From assembly GCA_022601335.1 (NCBI GenBank), contig JAJACV010000054.1, positions 25,868 through 89,867 of the forward strand: DNA of 64,000 nucleotides, written 5' to 3'. This document shows positions 46,328 to 54,540 of this stretch, piece after piece. Each line of letters begins with the position of its first letter. Positions within the stretch are counted from its first letter, which is position 1. Under the pieces are notes generated by a model. It did no database searches, had not been told where the DNA came from, and saw only the letters and a list, made by a program, of their open reading frames with translations. The translations under genes and the position numbers were made by a program. This DNA is from Chlamydiota bacterium. Its GTDB lineage: Bacteria; Chlamydiota; Chlamydiia; Chlamydiales; JAAZZY01.

Positions 46328-46711
46328 ATGGTTCGTATACTTGGAGTGGATATACCTGATAATAAGCGGGTTGAAATAAGTCTCACGTATATATTTGGTG
46401 TAGGTAAAAAACGATCGAACGATATTCTTAATGAACTTAAACTAGATCGTAACATGAGGGCTCATCGCCTTAAAGCAGAAGATGTTTCAAATATTACAAC
46501 GCTCTTGCAAAAACAATATGTTGTTGAAGGTGACCTACGACGTCAGATACAAAATAACATTAAGAGACTCGTGAATATTCAATGTTATAGAGGAGTAAGA
46601 CATAGGTCTGGTTTACCTGTAAGAGGTCAAAGAACTAGCACAAATGCAAGAACTCGTAAAGGTAAGAAAAGAACGGTAGCCGGTAAAAAACGAGCACCTG
46701 GACCTAAGTAA
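46328..46711 (+). CDS. rpsM: 30S ribosomal protein S13
   Basis: 127 aa. VRILGVDIPDNKRVEISLTYIFGVG and the C-terminal GVRHRSGLPVRGQRTSTNARTRKG. AGGAG lies before the ATG. rpmJ (L36), often found between secY and rpsM, is not present. Confidence 0.97.
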   Translation: MVRILGVDIPDNKRVEISLTYIFGVGKKRSNDILNELKLDRNMRAHRLKAEDVSNITTLLQKQYVVEGDLRRQIQNNIKRLVNIQCYRGVRHRSGLPVRGQRTSTNARTRKGKKRTVAGKKRAPGPK

Positions 46712-46739
46712 TAGCAAATTATAGAAAGGAGATTAAAAG

Positions 46740-47156
46740 TTGGCAAAGCAACAACAATCCATGCAGAAAAAGAAAAAACCTGCAAAAGTTAAAAAGAAAG
46801 TATTGCGCTCAGTACCCACTGGAATAGCAAATGTTAAAGCAACGTTTAATAACACCATCGTTTCAATATGCGATCCAATGGGAAATGTTATTTCATGGGC
46901 ATCTGCAGGAAAAGTAAATTTTTCAGGTTCTAGAAAATCAACAGCTTTTGCTGCTACAGTAGCAGCTCAAAGTGCGGCGAAAGCTGCGGTTGCACGTGGA
47001 ATGAAAGAAATAGAAGTAAATTTAAAAGGTCCTGGAGCGGGTAGAGAATCTGCAGTTAGGGGATTACAAAGTTCTGGCCTATTGATCACAATTATTAGAG
47101 ATAGAACTCCAGTACCACATAATGGGTGTCGCCCAAGAAAAAGACGTAGAGTTTAA
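46740..47156 (+). CDS. rpsK: 30S ribosomal protein S11
   Basis: 138 aa with a TTG start at 46740, supported by AAAGGAG eight bases upstream and a normal basic N-terminus ([13 protein letters not shown]). [45 protein letters not shown] and [15 protein letters not shown] are conserved. Confidence 0.96.
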   Translation: MAKQQQSMQKKKKPAKVKKKVLRSVPTGIANVKATFNNTIVSICDPMGNVISWASAGKVNFSGSRKSTAFAATVAAQSAAKAAVARGMKEIEVNLKGPGAGRESAVRGLQSSGLLITIIRDRTPVPHNGCRPRKRRRV

Positions 47157-47195
47157 TATTAAAACAAATTTAAGACTTAAGTAGGAGTAACCTTC

Positions 47196-48281
47196 ATGGC
47201 GGTAGTTTATGATAAGTTTGAAATGCCTGAAAATATTTCAATAGAAGACGCAAGTGACAACTATGCACGATTTGTTGCAGAGCCATTTGAGAGAGGGCAT
47301 GGCCATACTTTAGGTAACTCCCTAAGAAGAATGCTTCTCATTGGAATTGAAGCACCGGCAATTGTTTCTGTACAATTTGAGGGAATCCCTCATGAGTATA
47401 TGGCAGTTGAAGGTATCATTGAAGATATGACTGCGATTATTCTAAATATCAAAGGAGCTAAGCTTCGTCGAATTCCACTAGAAGAGAATAATGACAAACT
47501 TCATCAACAACATCTTTTAACAAAAGATCTTATAATAACTGAAGAGACCTTGGATAAAGAAGGTCAGTATGAAGTTAAAATGAAAGATTTAATTGATTCT
47601 CCACTATTCGAAGTCGTCAACCCTGAATTGCATATCTGTACTGTTACTAAGCCGATGACTAAAAAAGTTATTTTGAGAGTTTGCATTGGAAGAGGCTATG
47701 TTCCTTCTGAAAGACATGATCTTAAAGATAAAGTAGCTGGAGAAATTGTAATTGATTCAGCTTTTTCTCCGGTTAAAACGGTCAATTATCTTGTTGAAAA
47801 TACAAGAGTTGGACAAGACACAGATTATGATAAGCTTATACTTGAAGTTGCAACAGATGGTAGAATTACACCTAAAGAAGCCCTTGCTTTTGCAGCTCAA
47901 ATAGGGATCAAACATTTTGAATCCTTTGTTCAATTAGATACTTATAACCTATCTTTCCAGGAAGAGTCTGAAGAAGTGGATAGTGATAGAGATGAGATTC
48001 TACAAAAATTAGCACTTAAGATTAATGAGATTGAACTTTCAGTTAGATCTACTAACTGCTTAAATTCAGCTCAAATCCAGACGATTGGTGAACTTGTTGT
48101 TAACCACGAGTCAGAGATGCTAAAGTATAGAAATTTTGGTAAGAAGTCTTTGAATGAAATTAAAGATAAATTACACGATATGAATCTTTCTCTCGGAATG
48201 GATCTAAGTCGTTATAGTATTACGAAAGAGAATGTAAAAGAAGTACTTATTAAGTACGAGAAAGAAGAAAAATCACAGTAG
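47196..48281 (+). CDS. rpoA: RNA polymerase alpha subunit
   Basis: 361 aa. The N-terminal assembly domain has EPFERGHGHTLGNSLRRMLL; the C-terminal domain has VRSTNCLNSAQIQTIGELV with the Arg corresponding to E. coli R265, and NFGKKSLNEIKDKLHDMNLSLGM, so UP-element contact should be possible. Longer than E. coli alpha (329) mainly in the region before the C-terminal domain. Confidence 0.98.
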   Translation: MAVVYDKFEMPENISIEDASDNYARFVAEPFERGHGHTLGNSLRRMLLIGIEAPAIVSVQFEGIPHEYMAVEGIIEDMTAIILNIKGAKLRRIPLEENNDKLHQQHLLTKDLIITEETLDKEGQYEVKMKDLIDSPLFEVVNPELHICTVTKPMTKKVILRVCIGRGYVPSERHDLKDKVAGEIVIDSAFSPVKTVNYLVENTRVGQDTDYDKLILEVATDGRITPKEALAFAAQIGIKHFESFVQLDTYNLSFQEESEEVDSDRDEILQKLALKINEIELSVRSTNCLNSAQIQTIGELVVNHESEMLKYRNFGKKSLNEIKDKLHDMNLSLGMDLSRYSITKENVKEVLIKYEKEEKSQ

Positions 48282-48291
48282 AGGTTAGATC

Positions 48292-48720
48292 GTGAGACAT
48301 AGAAAAGATACGTTTAAATTAGGCCGAACAAGTTCTCATAGAAGATGTCTGTTAGCAAATATGCTGAAATCACTTATAGAGCATGAAAGAATTGAAACGA
48401 CTGTTACAAAAGCTAAAGAGCTTCGTAGACATGCTGAGAGATTGATTACAGTAGCTAAAAAGCAATCACTCGCTGCTAAGAGACAAGCTATTGCTAAGCT
48501 TATGATTCAGTTTAATACGCTAACTCCTAAAGAGCAGAGAGCTGCAAAAGCTGGAGATATATCGGCTTATAATACTGATAGACAAGTTATTCAAAAGCTA
48601 TTTGGTACTTTAGCTGAGCGCTTTGTAACCAGGCAAGGTGGCTATACTCGTATTATTAAAACGAGACACAGAGTAGGCGATAAAGCTCCTCTTTGCTTTA
48701 TTGAATATCTCTCTGAGTAA
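48292..48720 (+). CDS. rplQ: 50S ribosomal protein L17
   Basis: 142 aa from a GTG start at 48292 ([24 protein letters not shown]). [25 protein letters not shown] is typical. Last ribosomal gene of the cluster; Chlamydia has gapA next, but here an ABC ATPase gene follows. Confidence 0.97.
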   Translation: MRHRKDTFKLGRTSSHRRCLLANMLKSLIEHERIETTVTKAKELRRHAERLITVAKKQSLAAKRQAIAKLMIQFNTLTPKEQRAAKAGDISAYNTDRQVIQKLFGTLAERFVTRQGGYTRIIKTRHRVGDKAPLCFIEYLSE

Positions 48721-48737
48721 TAAATCTCCTTAAGATA

Positions 48738-48793
48738 CTTCGAAAGGTTCTCTAATGAATGAGCCTCTTCTCATAATAAAGAACCTTTCGAAG
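48738..48793 (+). repeat. Perfect 14-bp inverted repeat around the start of the ABC ATPase gene
   Basis: CTTCGAAAGGTTCT (48738-48751) is the exact reverse complement of AGAACCTTTCGAAG (48780-48793). The left arm contains the ribosome binding site (GAAAGG) and the 28-nt loop holds the ATG at 48755. Folded mRNA would hide the binding site. Confidence 0.85.
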
Positions 48794-49462
48794 AGTCTAA
48801 AAACTTCATCTCATAATATCCACATTTTAAAAAATGTGTCATTGAAAATTCAACATCAGTCTAATTTAGCTATTTTAGGTCAAAGTGGTTCTGGAAAAAC
48901 TACACTAGCTAGAATATTAGTTGGCCTAGATAAGCAAAATTCTGGAATAATTTCCCATATCTCAAGAAATCTCAATATTCAAATGGTTTATCAAAATCCT
49001 TATGAATCTTTGACACCACATATGACAATCTCAGAACTTCTTCAAGATCACACAACTGATATCGAAGAGATTCACTTTTACTTTGATAAGCTTAATCTTA
49101 AATCTTCTATTTTGAACTCGTATCCTCATGAACTCAGTGGTGGAGAAGCTCAAAGAATTGCACTCATGCGAGCTCTATTGCTAAAGCCAAATCTTTTAAT
49201 TTGTGATGAGATTCTTTCTGCTTTGGACAGTATGGTACAAAAGCAAGTACTTGAATTATTAAAGGAGACTCAAAGAATTAAGCACTTTTCAGTACTTTGG
49301 ATAAGCCATGATTTATTAGTTGCACAGAACTTTTGCGACGAACTTGCTATCTTAAATGGAGGCGTTATTGTTGAAACAGGGGAAGCTAGCGAATTAATAC
49401 AATCTCCAAAGCATGATTATACTAAAAAGTTAATTCATGCCATGGAGTGGATTATCTCTTGA
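48755..49462 (+). CDS. Oligopeptide-type ABC transporter ATP-binding protein (OppF/DppF-like)
   Basis: 235 aa. Walker A LGQSGSGKTT (about residues 43-52), Q-loop MVYQNP, signature LSGGEAQRIALMRAL, Walker B LLICDEILSALD and H-loop WISHD. The final SPKHDYTKKLIHAM is the tail typical of oligopeptide/dipeptide ATPases (OppD/OppF). No permease, binding protein or second ATPase is adjacent, so its partners must be elsewhere. Slightly short for OppF (about 260-330). The start region sits in a perfect inverted repeat that could control translation. Confidence 0.82.
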   Translation: MNEPLLIIKNLSKSLKTSSHNIHILKNVSLKIQHQSNLAILGQSGSGKTTLARILVGLDKQNSGIISHISRNLNIQMVYQNPYESLTPHMTISELLQDHTTDIEEIHFYFDKLNLKSSILNSYPHELSGGEAQRIALMRALLLKPNLLICDEILSALDSMVQKQVLELLKETQRIKHFSVLWISHDLLVAQNFCDELAILNGGVIVETGEASELIQSPKHDYTKKLIHAMEWIIS

Positions 49463-49468
49463 TAAGAG

Positions 49469-50689
49469 TTACTTTTTTTGAACCTCGAGGACATAGTAAG
49501 CAGGGAAAGCAAAATTGTTATTATCCCTTTCTGAGACCTTAAGTCCTACCTTTTTTCCAACCAAATCTTGAAGATTCACATGGGTGCTATATAGATAAGC
49601 TACAGTCTGTCCATTAGAGGTAAGAATGAAATCACCTGGCTTATATTTTACAAGCGTATTAAACGGCTCTACAATGCCCTGAAGCTCATCTGCATTTAAT
49701 CTTTCGTCACCATAAAAATTTTCAAGTGATAATTCTTGATGATCTGTTGACCAGGCTTGAAATCTTGCAAACTCAAGAGGTTGCCAAACTTTCATTTTGT
49801 CCGTAACTTTTTCAGGAAAATCTAAAACGAGGCTAGCTGCTTGAATTTCCTTCATTGATGTCAGTGGATCAGTAGTTTCCTCTATCTCATCAGCATTGTA
49901 GTTTGAAAGTTTAGCACTTAGTGTTTCTACTTCCATTGCAGACTGACCTGCTTTTCCTTCTAAAAAGGCAATTTTACAGTTACAGTACTCTTTTTCTAAC
50001 TCTGCTTTTCTAAGGGATGCCTTTTCATGAACATACTCTAAATCCGGGTAGTCTTTGGCTATCTTGTCAAAGTTTTTCAGTAATCGAGTCAAATCAACTT
50101 CCTGAAACTTTTTTCTAAATTCTGTTTGTGCAATTAAATCAGCCGTTGCTAATAGTTGATTAGCTTCATTGACTCGCTCATGATATTTTTCGACATAATC
50201 AACGGAACCAATATTTTCTACATACTCCTTTGCAACCCAAAAAACAGTTCCTGCAGGCATAGATATTTCATACCACTTTGAGTGCTGAGGAGTCAGTTTA
50301 ACATTTACGTTATCTCCTGAGTTTAATTGTGCCACGATAGGAGCTTCGGTACTAGGACTAAGTCGAACGTTCACATGCTCAGCTTCAACTTTATTATCAA
50401 GTACATAAGTTCTGTATATATATGCTTTAGATTCTTTAGGGGGGAGTAGACCGTAATAATCTTCTTGTTCAGTTACTATCGCATAAATGTCACCTTTAGG
50501 AAGTTCATTAACAATATGACCTTCTAAATTTGGACTCAGTCTCATTCTGACTTTATCCCCGACTATTTTCCCAGTAAATGAAACAAAGCTTGTTTGTCCT
50601 TGTTCGTTTGCTGATACAACTGTCTTTGCAGACAAGGTGCAGCAAACTAAAGAAAACACAAACAAGAAAGGAAATAGATTTCGATTCAT
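49469..50689 (-). CDS. Exported protein with two bacterial SH3 domains (Ctad1/CT017-like)
   Basis: 406 aa. Signal peptide (RNLFPFLFVFSLVCCTLSAK). Two SH3b repeats follow: GDKVRMRLSPNLEGHIVNELPKG (about residues 43-95) and AEHVNVRLSPSTEAPIVAQLNSG, then W(Y) core and VFWVAKEYVENIG (to about 165). The remainder is a helical region with a C-terminal LVGKKVGLKVSERDNNNFAFPAYYVLEV domain. Size, SH3b pair and its place near phoH match CT017 of C. trachomatis, which is the adhesin/invasin Ctad1 that binds integrin beta1. Host binding by this protein is inferred only. Confidence 0.72.
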   Translation of the reverse strand: MNRNLFPFLFVFSLVCCTLSAKTVVSANEQGQTSFVSFTGKIVGDKVRMRLSPNLEGHIVNELPKGDIYAIVTEQEDYYGLLPPKESKAYIYRTYVLDNKVEAEHVNVRLSPSTEAPIVAQLNSGDNVNVKLTPQHSKWYEISMPAGTVFWVAKEYVENIGSVDYVEKYHERVNEANQLLATADLIAQTEFRKKFQEVDLTRLLKNFDKIAKDYPDLEYVHEKASLRKAELEKEYCNCKIAFLEGKAGQSAMEVETLSAKLSNYNADEIEETTDPLTSMKEIQAASLVLDFPEKVTDKMKVWQPLEFARFQAWSTDHQELSLENFYGDERLNADELQGIVEPFNTLVKYKPGDFILTSNGQTVAYLYSTHVNLQDLVGKKVGLKVSERDNNNFAFPAYYVLEVQKK

Positions 50690-50790
50690 ATTAAAAAACT
50701 CCTAAAATCATATATTAGTTACTGAAATACTAATGTATGATTTTTTGAGTTTTTCTAAAAGACCTTTTTTCGAGAGTATAAAGAAAATAA

Positions 50791-51513
50791 CTAGGTATTT
50801 AAAACGGCTTTGATATGGTCACAATTTTTTTGTCCACAAGTGCACCCTAGAGGGTCTCCTAAAAAGACATTATATTGTTCTTTTAGGTCTAAAGGATTTG
50901 TTACGGAATAAAGCTTGTTGCCCGTTTGAGAAATGTCCCATGTCCTAAACTTTAAATCTTCTTCTGTAACAGGTTCTTCAACGTCTGAATCTACCTTCAT
51001 AGACTCCCCATTAATGGCTCTAGCAATTTGACAATGCATGCAGTTGCAGTGTGGTTCAGCTTTTAAACCGATTGATAGGTTGGGGTCATTGCTCATTATT
51101 TTTGCAATGGAAGAAACTTTTTCTAAAACATCTTTAGGTAAATCAGGAGCATTTGCTTGCTCTTGATTATGTTGCATCGCAGCGCCAATACCTTCCAAAC
51201 TTCCACCAAATCTCATTGGAAAGCCAAAGCCTGTAAGGTTGTCGAAATTAAAGGCTTGGCCCGCTCCTCCAATATTAGGATTAGGAGGGTTATTTTTAGA
51301 GAGACCTTCTAAATGCTGTGTGTGCGTTTGAAAAATTTTTGTGGTCAAATCAGGGTCTAATCCTGGAATTTTAATAAGGGTCGCATTATTCAGAGCAATA
51401 ACTAAAAGCTGAAGGCTGTTTTCTGTCTCCATATGAATAGATACAATATTTTCCCAAGACGTTGAAATATGGGGAGGAATGCTCAATATTTTAGTATTAA
51501 TGATGTATTGCAT
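50791..51513 (-). CDS. Protein with C-terminal SWIM-like zinc motif, function unknown
   Basis: 240 aa. The N-terminal 75 residues are an alpha/beta domain; residues about 75-120 are Gly/Asn/Pro-rich; the C-terminus carries two Cys clusters, CNCMHCQIARA (about residue 156) and CTCGQKNCDHIKAVL (the last 17 residues). The second fits the SWIM pattern CxC...CxH followed by hydrophobics, a zinc-binding DNA/protein interaction motif. It lies between the SH3b gene and phoH, the position of CT016 in C. trachomatis. No signal peptide. Confidence 0.6.
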   Translation of the reverse strand: MQYIINTKILSIPPHISTSWENIVSIHMETENSLQLLVIALNNATLIKIPGLDPDLTTKIFQTHTQHLEGLSKNNPPNPNIGGAGQAFNFDNLTGFGFPMRFGGSLEGIGAAMQHNQEQANAPDLPKDVLEKVSSIAKIMSNDPNLSIGLKAEPHCNCMHCQIARAINGESMKVDSDVEEPVTEEDLKFRTWDISQTGNKLYSVTNPLDLKEQYNVFLGDPLGCTCGQKNCDHIKAVLNT

Positions 51514-51753
51514 ATAAATACCTCTAATTCTTTACTTAAACTCAGTTTGATCAAAATTAAATCTATACCACCATTGTAAACTATTTTAGGAAAACTTTCA
51601 AGTTTTTTAGCAATCCGCCACTGCATCTGCAAGTAAATATTGTAAATAATTTACTTTAAGATGTTTGTGAAAAAATAGATTTACCTTGGCAGGAAACTTA
51701 AGATTCTCTAGTTTAAAATTTTTTATACGTCGTACCACAAAAGGTTGCCACAT

Positions 51754-53070
51754 ATGACTCAAAAAACATTTCTTCTAGATACGAATGTCCTTCTTTATGA
51801 TCCAAAAGCGCTTTCGCACTTTAAGAATGCCTTACTTGTAATTCCTATTTCAGTAATCGAAGAACTAGATGATATGAAGAGACTGCCCAATGATTTAGGG
51901 AGAAATGCTAGGCTTGTAATGCGCTCTTTTGATCTTTTAAAAGCTCATCATGGAAAAGCAAATGCAATAACAGGAATAAAGACTGAAAATGGGTGTGTAG
52001 TTCGTATTTTTTCTTGCCAGGGACAAGAGGCGAATGGGCAGTTTATTTTAGATCGAAGTGCTCGAAAAAATCACGTTTTGTATTCAGCTTATCAAGCTGC
52101 TAAAGAATATCCTGATATTATTTTCTTATCTAAAGATTTTGCAACAAGGCTTAAAGCACAAATGACAGGAATTCATGCGGAAGATTACAAAAACGCAAGT
52201 TTTTCTCATCGCGATATTTATACAGGTCTTAAAAAAGCCACTATCTCCAAAAAAGAGGTGGACCTCTTTCTTAAAAATGGGGTTATAGATTGGAGTGATG
52301 AAGAAATATATGCAAATGAATATTGCGTTCTCTCTTCCGATAAAGATACGCATATTATCGGTCGATATGATAAAGCTCACAAACAATTAGTAGCTCTTAA
52401 TCCTCTACCGCATGACTTGTGGAGTATCAAGCCTCGCAATATTCAACAAAGGTGTGCTCTTGATTTAATTTTAAGAGAAGATATCAAACTTGTAACGCTT
52501 GTAGGACAAGCAGGAACTGGTAAAACGTTACTTGCCCTTGCATGCGCTCTTAGAAAAGTATTTGATGAAGGCTATTATTCTAAAATTTTGGTAAGTCGTC
52601 CTATTATGCCTTTAGGCAAGGATATTGGTTTTTTACCCGGCACGAAGGAAGAAAAACTTTTTCACTGGATGCAACCGATTTACGATAACCTCGAGTATTT
52701 ATGCCAAGCAGGATCAGGAAATCAAGATACTCAAGAGAACTTACGCTGGATTAAAGAGAGCCAAAAATTAGAATTAGAGGCTGTCACTTATATCCGAGGA
52801 AGAACTCTACCGAATATGTTCATTATTATTGATGAGGCTCAAAACTTAACGCCTCACGAAATTAAAACAGTCGTATCTAGAGCTGGAGAGGGGACTAAAG
52901 TTATTTTAGCAGGAGACCCTACACAAATTGACAATCCCTATTTAGATGTGGATACGAATGGGTTAACTTTTGCTATTTCAAAATTTGGAGATCACCCTAT
53001 CTTTGGGAATATGACTTTTGACGTAACAGAGAGATCAGAGCTCTCCTCTCTAGCAGCTCAAGTACTTTAA
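51754..53070 (+). CDS. phoH: PhoH family protein with PIN domain (PhoH2-type)
   Basis: 438 aa from the ATG at 51754. N-terminal PIN nuclease domain (FLLDTNVLLYDPKALSHF, EELDDMKRLPNDLGRNAR, IIFLSKDFATRLKA; about residues 1-140) and C-terminal PhoH ATPase with Walker A GQAGTGKT (251-258), SRPIMPLGKDIGFLPGTKEEK and Walker B FIIIDEAQNLTPHEIKT. PhoH2 proteins are RNA helicase/RNases. Divergent from the SWIM-like gene; the ssrA gene follows. Confidence 0.92.
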   Translation: MTQKTFLLDTNVLLYDPKALSHFKNALLVIPISVIEELDDMKRLPNDLGRNARLVMRSFDLLKAHHGKANAITGIKTENGCVVRIFSCQGQEANGQFILDRSARKNHVLYSAYQAAKEYPDIIFLSKDFATRLKAQMTGIHAEDYKNASFSHRDIYTGLKKATISKKEVDLFLKNGVIDWSDEEIYANEYCVLSSDKDTHIIGRYDKAHKQLVALNPLPHDLWSIKPRNIQQRCALDLILREDIKLVTLVGQAGTGKTLLALACALRKVFDEGYYSKILVSRPIMPLGKDIGFLPGTKEEKLFHWMQPIYDNLEYLCQAGSGNQDTQENLRWIKESQKLELEAVTYIRGRTLPNMFIIIDEAQNLTPHEIKTVVSRAGEGTKVILAGDPTQIDNPYLDVDTNGLTFAISKFGDHPIFGNMTFDVTERSELSSLAAQVL

Positions 53071-53108
53071 GTTATTATTTAACTAAGATGTTAATTAAAC
53101 GTAAATTA

Positions 53109-53137
53109 TTGATTTTAAATAATTATTAATCTATAAT
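53109..53137 (+). promoter_or_regulatory. Promoter of ssrA
   Basis: TTGATT (53109-53114) and TATAAT (53132-53137), spacer 17 bp. Transcription would begin about 15 nt before the mature tmRNA 5' end, leaving a short leader for RNase P. Confidence 0.55.
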
Positions 53138-53157
53138 GGTTCTTATATATCAAATAC

Positions 53158-53564
53158 GGGGGTGTAAAGGTTTCGACTGGAACACGAAGTATTGATTGCA
53201 TGCGGAGGGTGTCAGTTGGCCTCCTTAAAAAGCTGGCAAAAAAACATAAATGCTAACAAGCAAAATAAAATTGTAAAAGGTGATTTCTCTTTCGAGAGTG
53301 CTCCTGATGCGATGGCTGCTTAAGCTTAACAGCTAAGGCAACCCGATAGCTCTAGATTTGACCAAGGTTCTAGAAACTATCGTCATTTACTTGGTATGAG
53401 TTGGGTCTATTCTGGCACCTTTAGGACTTAACTCAAGATATAAAGGAGCCAATCGACTTTGAATGGGGCATCTTACACTAAAGTCGATCATTTTTAAGAT
53501 GATAAGCATGTAGAGATTAGTATAGAGTTTTTTCAGGACGAGAGTTCGATTCTCTCCACCTCCA
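53158..53564 (+). ncRNA. ssrA: Transfer-messenger RNA (tmRNA)
   Basis: The 5' end GGGGGTGTAAAGGTTTCGAC and the 3' T-arm/acceptor GAGAGTTCGATTCTCTCCACCTCCA are those of tmRNA; GGGGGTG pairs with CACCTCC as the acceptor stem. The resume codon is GCT at 53252 and the tag frame runs 23 codons to TAA at 53321: it begins ANKQNK and ends SAPDAMAA. The bases after the discriminator A are TCC, so CCA is not encoded and must be added. tmRNA with SmpB rescues stalled ribosomes. Its 3' end is the integration point of the island that follows. Confidence 0.96.
53551..53564 (+). repeat. attL-like core repeat in the tmRNA 3' end
   Basis: TCTCTCCACCTCCA, the last 14 nt of the tmRNA, is repeated exactly at 63391-63404. 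Together they bracket the island. Confidence 0.75.
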
Positions 53565-53573
53565 TCCAATTTT

Positions 53574-53606
53574 AAGACTTCACTTTTCGGAGTGAAGTCT
53601 TTTGTT
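53574..53606 (+). terminator. Strong terminator after ssrA
   Basis: AAGACTTCACT (53574-53584) pairs with AGTGAAGTCTT (53591-53601), loop TTTTCGG, followed by TTGTTTT. It lies 10 bp past the tmRNA end, just inside the island. Confidence 0.9.
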
Positions 53607-53671
53607 TTCAGTGGTATACGTCAATAAAATCGCATCGAAAAATTCGACTGCGTAAAGCTCAATTACGCAGC

Positions 53672-53686
53672 ATTTACGCACTAGAC
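53672..53686 (+). repeat. 15-bp direct repeat, left copy
   Basis: ATTTACGCACTAGAC, identical to 59455-59469. A small inverted repeat (CTGCGTAA...TTACGCAG) lies immediately upstream. The two copies enclose the APH'/primase/APH/GntR/MerR segment. Confidence 0.7.
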
Positions 53687-53861
53687 TGGATGAAATGGCA
53701 GTAAATACCATTTAGTTTTTAGCTCTTTCCTGTTATATTTCCATGAAGTCAGCGATAACAAAGATCCATATAAGAAAACAGACTGTGTTGCAATCAGCCA
53801 ACAAGCTGTTGGCCAAATCCGAAGAGCAACGCCCTGTTCTTCCAAAAAGTTAAGGTTGTAA

Positions 53862-54540
53862 ATGTTAGAGAAGCATGCCCTGTCAGACCAAATCATTATT
53901 AGATGCCTAAACACCAATTATGGCATTGAAGCCGCTACTCTTACTTTCCTTCCTCTAGGCGCAGATATGAATGCTTCAATATATAAAGCCCAAACGCTTG
54001 ACCAAACGTCTTATTTTATAAAACTTAAACAGGGGCATCATCATGACACTAGCACTGAAATAGTAGAACTATTACGGAGTGCGGGGATTCAACAGATTAT
54101 TCTCCCCGTTAAGACAATTCATGGCAAGACAACTCAACGTATCGATGATTTTACTCTCATTGTATACCCATTCATTGATGGACAGGATGGCTTCAATCGC
54201 AATCTAACAAATGGCCAATGGATTAACCTTGGCAAGGCATTGAGACAGGTTCACGAACTTGAAGTGCCACTATCTATTCAAAACCAAATCCGAAAAGAGA
54301 CCTACTCCGCAAAATGGCGTGATACCGTTCGTTCGATCTATCCTCACATTGAAGCCGATCCGATCGCTGATGAGACAGGCTTAAAGCTACAAAAATTCAT
54401 GAAGAAAAATATGCCTGACATTCGTCGACTGGTAGATCGTGCTGTGTCATTCTGATATTCATGGTGGCAATGTGCTAATGGACGAGAACTCTCATATCTA
54501 CACGGTGGATTGGGATGAGCCTATAATGGCACCAAAGGAA
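53862..54540 (+). pseudogene. Broken aminoglycoside phosphotransferase (APH) family gene
   Basis: The ATG has AAGG upstream. The N-terminal lobe is readable for 197 codons (LTFLPLGADMNASIYKAQTL..., FTLIVYPFIDGQDGF..., GKALRQVHELEVP). The frame then ends at TGA 54450-54452, but the next frame continues with the kinase catalytic loop CHSDIHGGNVLMDEN and the metal site YTVDWDEPIMAPKE (54445-54540). A small frameshifting deletion therefore separates the lobes, and the gene is cut off at about 54540, where unrelated sequence begins. The closest pattern is the APH(9)/spectinomycin-kinase-like group. Confidence 0.8.

Noticed and set aside
53387..53569. Minus-strand 60-codon frame inside ssrA
   Set aside because: The sequence is structured tmRNA; the frame has no independent support.
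53681..53917. Minus-strand frame between ssrA and the broken APH gene
   Set aside because: No similarity, and it overlaps the repeat and the APH start; looks random.
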